The position numbers were made by a program, and so were the translations under genes. 12,226 bases of DNA from Phycisphaeraceae bacterium (lineage in GTDB: Bacteria > Planctomycetota > Phycisphaerae > Phycisphaerales > Phycisphaeraceae): NCBI GenBank assembly GCA_029260695.1, contig JAJDCT010000069.1, positions 1-12,226 on the forward strand, read 5' to 3'. The notes below the pieces were generated by a model. The model saw nothing but the letters and a program-made list of their open reading frames with translations. It did not search any database and was not told the origin of the DNA. Of this stretch, positions 7,418-12,226 are shown in pieces. The number at the start of each line of letters is the position of its first letter. The first letter of the stretch is position 1.

Positions 7418-8074
7418 ATGGATCAGGGTACACCTAAATCGTCTGGCGGCTGCGGGAAGATCGCGATCGGCTGTGGGATCGCCGCGCTGGTTGTCATTAT
7501 CCTGCTGGTGATCGGGGGGTGGTTCGTCGCCAGGAACTGGCGGTCATTGGCGTCGTCGGGTGTAGCGGCCGCGGTCAATCAGGCGGTCGAGCAGTCCAGC
7601 CTCCCCGATGATCAGAAGCAGGCGATCACCGCCCGTGTGGACCAGATTAAGCAGGATTTTGCGGACGGAAAGATCACCCTCGAGCAGATAGCCAGCGCGA
7701 TGGAGGCGGTGAACGTCGAAGGCCTGATCGTCGCGGGGATGGCTCAACATGTCGGGTCCGCCATGGTCGAATCTTCTTCCTTGAGCGATGACGACAAGGC
7801 CGACGCAAAGCAGGCGCTCAACCGAGTGGCCCACGGCGTGCTCGAGGGGCAGATCGATCAAACCCAGGTCAGGCAGGCCCTGGACCCGGTCCTGGTTAAG
7901 ACGAATGCCGACGAGTGGCGATTCAAGCCCAGCCCAAGCGAAGCCGACCTATTGAAAGTCGTGGAGAATGCCTCTGCGTTGGCGGATCAGTCGGGTGTGG
8001 CGGAGGACGTCGAAGAAGTTGACTTCGCTGACCGGGTCGGTGAAGCGTTCGACCAGGCGTTAGGGACGCAGTAA
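7418..8074 (+). CDS. Single-pass membrane-anchored protein of unknown function
   Basis: This 218-residue protein has a short Gly/Ser-rich N-terminus with C12 and C19. One strong membrane helix follows at about residues 15-38 (rich in Ile, Val and Leu), then R39/R42 and a soluble, acidic, helix-rich region of about 175 residues. The helical part contains two similar segments beginning LPDDQKQAITARV (62-74) and LSDDDKADAKQAL (122-134), hinting at an internal duplication. The positive residues just after the helix leave orientation uncertain. I recognise no family. The ATG at 7418 is well supported by GGAAAGGGG 6 nt upstream. It is followed 13 bp later by purU on the same strand, so the two probably share a transcript. 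Confidence 0.75.
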   Translation: MDQGTPKSSGGCGKIAIGCGIAALVVIILLVIGGWFVARNWRSLASSGVAAAVNQAVEQSSLPDDQKQAITARVDQIKQDFADGKITLEQIASAMEAVNVEGLIVAGMAQHVGSAMVESSSLSDDDKADAKQALNRVAHGVLEGQIDQTQVRQALDPVLVKTNADEWRFKPSPSEADLLKVVENASALADQSGVAEDVEEVDFADRVGEAFDQALGTQ

Positions 8075-8087
8075 AGAAAGATTGGAT

Positions 8088-8984
8088 ATGCCTCAAGTCA
8101 AAGCCGTTGTCAGTGTTGTTGGCCAGGACCAGAAGGCGGTGGTCGCCAAGTTTGCCACCCACCTCGCCGAGTTGGGTGTGAACATCCTTGACATCGAGCA
8201 GCAGGTCACCCGTGGCCGGTTCATCATGGACATGCTGGTGGATCTCTCGGACCTGAGTGTGAGTCTGGACGAGCTGATCACCGGCTTATTGGAACTGGGC
8301 AGTCAGATCCAGATGCAGGTCCGCGTTGCGCTGCACGACCGGGGCAAGCCCAAGCGTGTCGCGGTGCTGGTCAGCAAGGAGGCCCACTGCCTCGATCGGA
8401 TCATCGAAGACTTCCAGGCCAACCGCTGCCGGGGCGAGCTGGTGTGTGTGCTGGGCAACCACCCGGACCTCGAGCCGATCGCCAAAGCGGCGGGCCTGCC
8501 TTTCGCACATCTGACGGCGAAAGACAATAAGCCCGCACACTTCAAGTGGATGATGGATCAGCTCGAGGAATACAAGCCCGACCTGGTGGTGTTGGCGCGC
8601 TACATGCAGATCGTACCGCCGGATATGGTCAAGGCCTACCGTCACAAGATCATCAATATCCACCCCTCTCTGCTGCCGTACTTCCCCGGTGCCAAGCCCT
8701 ACCACCAGGCCTGGGAGCAGGGCGTGCGCGTCACAGGCTGTACCGCCCACTTCGTTACCGAGGACCTGGACGAAGGCCCGATCGTCTTGCAGGACGTCTT
8801 CCACATCGAGGTCGGCAAAGACACCGCCGCCGACGTGCGCACCAAGGGCCAACAGCTCGAAGGCCGGGTCCTGTCCGACGCGGTGCAGATGTTCCTGGAC
8901 GAAAAACTGCTTGTCGTCGATGACAAAGTCGTCTTCCGCCCTGGCCTGAGCACCCTTCTGGACCACGCAGATAGCGGCGGCTGA
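8088..8984 (+). CDS. purU: Formyltetrahydrofolate deformylase
   Basis: This 298-residue cytoplasmic enzyme hydrolyses 10-formyltetrahydrofolate to formate and tetrahydrofolate, balancing one-carbon pools and supplying formate for purine synthesis. An N-terminal ACT domain (about 4-80, with VGQDQKAVVAKFATHLAELG at 11-30) precedes the formyltransferase-type catalytic domain (about 90-280). Catalytic N190, H192 and D228 are present in NIHPSLLPYFPGAKPYHQAW (190-209) and TEDLDEGP (224-231), with the same spacing as the PurN triad. Where many PurU proteins read GPIIEQ, this one has GPIVLQ. The ATG at 8088 is preferred; a TTG two codons earlier (8082) is in frame, and the ribosome-binding site is weak for both. 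It follows the membrane-protein gene by 13 bp. A PurN-like formyltransferase with an ACT domain is the main alternative. Confidence 0.9.
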   Translation: MPQVKAVVSVVGQDQKAVVAKFATHLAELGVNILDIEQQVTRGRFIMDMLVDLSDLSVSLDELITGLLELGSQIQMQVRVALHDRGKPKRVAVLVSKEAHCLDRIIEDFQANRCRGELVCVLGNHPDLEPIAKAAGLPFAHLTAKDNKPAHFKWMMDQLEEYKPDLVVLARYMQIVPPDMVKAYRHKIINIHPSLLPYFPGAKPYHQAWEQGVRVTGCTAHFVTEDLDEGPIVLQDVFHIEVGKDTAADVRTKGQQLEGRVLSDAVQMFLDEKLLVVDDKVVFRPGLSTLLDHADSGG

Positions 8985-9009
8985 CCCAGGGGCTATTGCT
9001 GGGCCAGCC
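8979..9009 (+). terminator. Terminator-like hairpin overlapping the purU stop codon
   Basis: GGCTG (8979-8983) pairs with CAGCC (9005-9009) and CCCAG (8985-8989) with CTGGG (8999-9003). This gives an 11-position stem with one A/C mismatch and a 9-nt loop. The TGA stop (8982-8984) lies inside the 5' arm. Only a short TTT follows a few bases later, so intrinsic termination would be weak; it may instead protect the 3' end. Confidence 0.4.
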
Positions 9010-9135
9010 AGCGATTTACACCGCGTCGATCCGATCTAAAAGCATCTCGATGTGGCCTCCAAGACGCCAGGGCTCTCGGGGGAATCCGCCTATTTGTTTT
9101 CTAACTTGGCCTGAAATATGCCTTCCGCGCATGTA

Positions 9136-9164
9136 TTCAGATGGATAAATCCTTATACTATAAA
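9136..9164 (+). promoter_or_regulatory. Candidate sigma-70 promoter for the ankyrin/serine hydrolase gene
   Basis: TTCAGA (9136-9141) and TATAAA (9159-9164) are separated by exactly 17 bp and lie in the most AT-rich part of the spacer. They match the consensus hexamers at 4 and 5 of 6 positions. Transcription would begin near 9171, giving a leader of about 120 nt. Confidence 0.4.
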
Positions 9165-9278
9165 TCCAAAGATCCGTTGGCCATGCCGGGAGAGGTCAAT
9201 AGGGATGGTTTCAGCTGTGGCTTTGTCCAGTCAATGCCAGGATGACTCTGCTTGGCGAGGTTTGAGATCCCCCTCTCG

Positions 9279-9284
9279 AAAGGA
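9279..9284 (+). promoter_or_regulatory. Ribosome-binding site fixing the start at 9292
   Basis: AAAGGA lies 7 nt before the ATG at 9292. That ATG directly precedes a signal-peptide-like sequence, which makes it the preferred start over upstream in-frame ATGs. Confidence 0.65.
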
Positions 9285-9291
9285 CGTCACG

Positions 9292-10887
9292 ATGAAGAAT
9301 CATATTTTGGCCGTGCTCGTTGTCACACTCGTTGCGCCGTTTACGGTTTGCGGGCAGGAGAACCCGGCCCCGGTTGCCAGCCTCCATACGGCAGCCCTCC
9401 AAGGAAATGTTGACGCCATACGCGAGCACATCAAGGCGGGCTCGGACCTGAATCAGAAGGATGCGTATGGGTCCAGTCCGCTGACTATTGCATCGGTATT
9501 TGGGAAGACCGACGTGGCCATCGCTTTGATTGAAGCCGGGGCCGACCTGGAGGTCACAAGCAGCCTTGGGGCGACGCCGCTTCATAGCGCCGCTCTGCTT
9601 TGCCGTACCGAGATCGTCCAGGCCCTGTTGGACCACGGAGCGGACAGGCATCTAAGGGACAACTTCGGGAACACGCCGTCGGATGCCGTGGCCGCGCCTT
9701 TCGATGAAGCCAAAGGGGTGTACGACAGCCTGGCACAGGGCCTTGGGCCGCTGGGATTGCAACTGGATTACGAGCAGATCAAGGCAACCCGTCCAAAGAT
9801 CGTACAGATACTTCGGGCCGGTTCGGAGGAACTTCAAGCGGTTGAATACGCGCCGCTAACGAGAGAGGATTGGCCTGCGTCAACGCCCATGGAGCAGGGA
9901 CTGGACCCGCAGCTTGTGGCGGAGCTTTATCTCGATGCGGCACACATGCCCAAACTCTACAGCTTGCTGGTCATCAAGAACGGCCAGCTGATCGCTGAAA
10001 AATACTTCAATGACGGGTCGATCGATCAGAAGAACCGGGTGCAGTCGGTGACGAAGAGTTATACCTCAGCGTTGACCGGGATCGCGTTGGAGCAGAGTCT
10101 TCTGTCAAGCGTGGATCAGACGATGGTCGAATTCTTCCCGGAGGTTTCCGAGAAGATTACGGATTCAAGAAAGCAGCAGATCACGATCCGGGATCTGCTT
10201 CAGATGCGGGCCGGCTATCCCTGGGAGGAGATGGATCCTGCTCATTGGGAACGGATACTGACGGGACAATATGTCGATGACATCGAGATCATCCCGTTGC
10301 TCGGGGATCCGGGGACGCAGTTCAATTACAGCAACCTGTCATCCAACTGGCTGGGGATTATTGTGTCACGGGTGAGTGGAACAGACCTCAAGTCGTTCGC
10401 CCAAGAGAATCTCTTTGAGCCGATCGGCGTGGAGCCGGGCGATTGGGGCACCGATGCACACGGCCATAACAACGGCTGCGGAGACCTGTACATGTCGGCC
10501 CGTGATATGGCCAGGTTCGGCTTGCTGTATCTGAACGAAGGCCGTTTCGAGGGCAAGCAGATCATCCCCGCCGACTGGATCGAAGCATCCCTGCAGGATT
10601 ACTCGCCGGATGCCTGGGTCACCAGGGACAAGGTGAACCATGCGGGCCCGTACTTCCGCGAGCTGGGGTACGGCTATCAGTGGTGGTCCGCGACGGTCGG
10701 CGACCGCCGATTCAACTTGGCCTGGGGGCACGGCGGCCAACTGATCGTCCTTCTGGATGACCTGGACATGATGGTGGTTGCGACCACGTACCCGTTTCAC
10801 CTGGAACACAACGACAACGCCTGGATGCACGAAAAATCGACACTTAATCTGGTAGGCAAATTTATTCAGAACCTGTCGAAGGAGTGA
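9292..10887 (+). CDS. Exported ankyrin-repeat / beta-lactamase-like serine hydrolase fusion
   Basis: From the ATG at 9292 the product has 531 residues. A signal peptide (about 1-21, hydrophobic core ILAVLVVTLVAPF) ends near VCGQ; C20 lacks a proper lipobox (FTVC), so a lipoprotein is unlikely. Three ankyrin repeats follow (about 28-60, 61-93 and 94-126, with ATPLHSAALL at 94-103), then a linker. The serine-hydrolase domain (about 190-531) has the class C beta-lactamase/transpeptidase motifs: SVTK (S252 nucleophile, K255), YSN (Y346-N348) and HGG (480-482). The family includes esterases, peptidases of D-amino-acid peptides and beta-lactamases; the substrate here is unknown, and resistance activity should not be assumed. 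It probably acts in the periplasm or outside. It has its own candidate promoter and converges on the AMMECR1 gene. Confidence 0.88.
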   Translation: MKNHILAVLVVTLVAPFTVCGQENPAPVASLHTAALQGNVDAIREHIKAGSDLNQKDAYGSSPLTIASVFGKTDVAIALIEAGADLEVTSSLGATPLHSAALLCRTEIVQALLDHGADRHLRDNFGNTPSDAVAAPFDEAKGVYDSLAQGLGPLGLQLDYEQIKATRPKIVQILRAGSEELQAVEYAPLTREDWPASTPMEQGLDPQLVAELYLDAAHMPKLYSLLVIKNGQLIAEKYFNDGSIDQKNRVQSVTKSYTSALTGIALEQSLLSSVDQTMVEFFPEVSEKITDSRKQQITIRDLLQMRAGYPWEEMDPAHWERILTGQYVDDIEIIPLLGDPGTQFNYSNLSSNWLGIIVSRVSGTDLKSFAQENLFEPIGVEPGDWGTDAHGHNNGCGDLYMSARDMARFGLLYLNEGRFEGKQIIPADWIEASLQDYSPDAWVTRDKVNHAGPYFRELGYGYQWWSATVGDRRFNLAWGHGGQLIVLLDDLDMMVVATTYPFHLEHNDNAWMHEKSTLNLVGKFIQNLSKE

Positions 10888-10983
10888 CGAGCCGGGTTGA
10901 AAACGCGGTCGAAATAATTACCAGGCATGAATTATGTGATATCCGTCAGGGCACAAGGCGTCGGCGGTTTGAGCACATGACCC

Positions 10984-11577
10984 CTAGCCATCACTTGAGC
11001 CAGCCGGGTCTTCCCCGATCGACTCGCAGGTGTACCTCAGGACGCGCGCATCTTCGGGCCAGGCGTCCGGGCTCAGGCCTGCTTTGACCTTTAGCTGATC
11101 GAGGAACTCGCGCGGCTCGGGGAGGGTGTGCCACACGGCCGGGAGGAACGTGCCACGGCAACACCCCGCCTCTAAAACCAACCCGTCCACACCCGGACGT
11201 AACTGCTGCAACAGATCATCTTCGCTTTCAAAATCCATTGGGATTGCCGGGGATAGCACGGATATATGTACGTCGATCCGCGCAAACTCCTGCCCGGTCA
11301 ACGGGTCGAACCGTGGGTCTTCAAACGCGGCGGCGTAAGCGTTATGAGAAACACCGCAGACTAACGGACCGTTCGCCTCCATCCGACCGATGCAGCCTCG
11401 GAGCTTACCCTCTATTTTCAGTGTGACGAAGGACGCGCCGGGTAGCGCCAAGGCCCCGTCGAATCCATCCGGGTCCACAGCCATGGGCTCACGGTGCGAC
11501 AATCCGTGGCTGATCGATGCGCGGGCAACTTCGATCAATGTGGCACGGTCCCGTGTTGGTATTGGTTGGAGCGTCAT
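10984..11577 (-). CDS. amrA: AMMECR1-family protein (AmmeMemoRadiSam component A)
   Basis: This 197-residue cytoplasmic protein has the AMMECR1 hallmark LRGCIG (59-64), then FEDPRFDPLTGQEF (85-98), VDGLVLEAG (130-138), RGTFLPAVWHTLPEPREFL (141-159) and KAGL (165-168), all in family order. Length matches bacterial members. The biochemical role is not established; in many bacteria and archaea it is encoded with a MEMO protein and a radical SAM enzyme, implying a joint reaction. Its ATG (11577) lies 7 bp after the stop of the MEMO gene, so translation is probably coupled; the ribosome-binding site is weak. C139 and C140 form a vicinal cysteine pair. The symbol follows use for this gene set and is tentative. 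Confidence 0.9.
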   Translation of the reverse strand: MTLQPIPTRDRATLIEVARASISHGLSHREPMAVDPDGFDGALALPGASFVTLKIEGKLRGCIGRMEANGPLVCGVSHNAYAAAFEDPRFDPLTGQEFARIDVHISVLSPAIPMDFESEDDLLQQLRPGVDGLVLEAGCCRGTFLPAVWHTLPEPREFLDQLKVKAGLSPDAWPEDARVLRYTCESIGEDPAGSSDG

Positions 11578-11584
11578 AGGCTGC

Positions 11585-12226
11585 TCAGCGTAGGAGAAAG
11601 GCGCCGTATCCGACGACGCTATCGCGGGGCCCGGCCGTGTCGCCGGAGTTTCGTAAATCCACCTCGGTCACACCGAGACCACGGGCAAGAGCGCACGCCA
11701 GCAGTGCCCGTATAGAGGTATGCCCGCAGGCCCTGTCGGGTGTGATGAATTCGGGCCGACGGTCAACGATCGCGTCGGCGGTGCCGCGGTCTAGCTGGGA
11801 CGCGGTGGGGTAATCGTTATAGTGTGAAAGGTCACTTGAGATGACGGTGAGTGTTTTTTCATCATCAAGGAACGGCCCCAGTACCTCGGCAACGAGTGCG
11901 TCATCCACATCCCCAAATAACAGTGGGACGATACTGAACCCCACGCAGCCGGGCTCGTCTGCATTGCCGATCGCGTTAATCAGCAGAGGCAGGTGGACCT
12001 CCAGCCCGTGCTCGGGCGCGTGGGCGGGGTCATGGATATGCATACCCGGGGTTTGCGTGAGTGTTCGGGTGGTGGCGACGTCTACCGGGACAGCGCCCAG
12101 GGGCGTATCAAACGCCGCGGCCGAGCTGCCCGCCAGGCCGGCAAACGCCACGCGGTGTGACGGGCCGATCAGTACGACCCGGTTGATACGTCCACGCAGG
12201 GGCTCGACGAAAGTGTACGCCGACGC
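11585..12226 (-). CDS. amrB: MEMO-family protein (AmmeMemoRadiSam component B), 5' end cut off by the window
   Basis: The frame is open from the right edge, giving the last 213 residues; the N-terminus lies outside. In fragment numbering, RVVLIGPSHRV (16-26) supplies H24, PEHGLEVHLPLL (71-82) supplies H73, SSDLSHYN (130-137) supplies D132 and H135, and C167 lies in DRACGHTSIRALL. H24, H73 and C167 align with human MEMO1 His49, His81 and Cys244, which bind metal (iron or copper is reported for MEMO1). D132 and H135 match Asp189 and His192. The fold is related to extradiol-type (LigB) dioxygenases. The candidate internal start (GTG at 12151) would remove the conserved GPSH region, so this is truncation by the window, not a short gene. 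It precedes the AMMECR1 gene by 7 bp. Confidence 0.9.
   Translation of the reverse strand, partial: ASAYTFVEPLRGRINRVVLIGPSHRVAFAGLAGSSAAAFDTPLGAVPVDVATTRTLTQTPGMHIHDPAHAPEHGLEVHLPLLINAIGNADEPGCVGFSIVPLLFGDVDDALVAEVLGPFLDDEKTLTVISSDLSHYNDYPTASQLDRGTADAIVDRRPEFITPDRACGHTSIRALLACALARGLGVTEVDLRNSGDTAGPRDSVVGYGAFLLR

Larger units (their letters stand above)
8985..9291. other. Spacer between purU and the ankyrin/serine hydrolase gene
   Basis: This 307-bp non-coding stretch begins within the purU hairpin. Its middle (about 9095-9175) is clearly AT-richer than its flanks and carries the promoter candidate at 9136-9164. The reading frame of the downstream gene stays open back to 9118, but that 58-codon extension lacks family similarity and would bury the signal peptide, so it is treated as leader. 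No tRNA or other RNA gene is seen. Confidence 0.5.

Noticed and set aside
8286..8966. 226-codon minus-strand open frame
   Set aside because: It is antisense to purU, whose catalytic motifs are all intact on the plus strand.
9118..9291. Upstream 58-codon extension of the ankyrin/serine hydrolase
   Set aside because: The ATG at 9292 has a good ribosome-binding site and begins a signal peptide; the extension covers the promoter candidate and has no family similarity.
9311..9360. Lipoprotein signal at C20 of the serine hydrolase
   Set aside because: The residues before the cysteine are F-T-V, without the small residue needed at -1, so a normal signal peptidase I site is preferred.
9292..10887. 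Antibiotic-resistance beta-lactamase
   Set aside because: Only the general serine-hydrolase motifs are shared; most members of this broad family are not resistance enzymes and the ankyrin fusion points elsewhere.
10914..10935. ATAATT/AATTAT inverted repeat between the convergent hydrolase and AMMECR1 genes
   Set aside because: A six-bp all A-T stem with a 10-nt loop is too weak to serve as a bidirectional terminator and may be chance.

Overview
The window looks like chromosomal DNA of a high-GC bacterium, most likely a planctomycete of the Phycisphaerae type. This lineage call is an inference. It rests on the eukaryote-like (GT3) glycogen synthase, a HEAT-repeat protein, an exported ankyrin/serine-hydrolase fusion and GC-rich third codon positions. 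No rRNA, tRNA, CRISPR array, insertion sequence or phage gene could be supported. Most genes are housekeeping or accessory metabolic genes of recognisable families.

Layout. Positions 1-359 hold no gene I can support and are visibly lower in GC. From 7232 down to 360 runs a long set of minus-strand genes: dihydrolipoamide dehydrogenase (lpd), a phytanoyl-CoA dioxygenase-family oxygenase, a HEAT-repeat protein, a thioredoxin-fold redoxin with a CNHC site, a small doubtful ORF lying on an imperfect inverted repeat, a TauE/SafE permease and a GT3 glycogen synthase with a basic N-terminal tail. Gaps of 25 to 77 bp are common, so parts of this run may be co-transcribed, but the functions do not form one pathway.

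From 7418 a plus-strand block starts divergently from lpd. It holds a single-pass membrane protein of unknown function and, 13 bp later, purU (formyltetrahydrofolate deformylase), which ends in a terminator-like hairpin overlapping its stop codon. After a 307-bp spacer with a plausible sigma-70 promoter comes a secreted ankyrin-repeat/beta-lactamase-like serine hydrolase.

Convergent with it, at the right edge on the minus strand, is a tight pair: a MEMO-family protein (cut by the window edge) followed 7 bp later by an AMMECR1-family protein. These are components B and A of the AmmeMemoRadiSam set, whose third member, a radical SAM enzyme, is not in view.

The points most worth a second look are the ankyrin/serine-hydrolase fusion, the AmmeMemoRadiSam pair, the 107-bp inverted-repeat element near 3200-3306, the low-GC dioxygenase gene, and the basic tail and partly conserved glucose-6-phosphate-site arginines of the glycogen synthase. 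I found no convincing undescribed multi-gene system.
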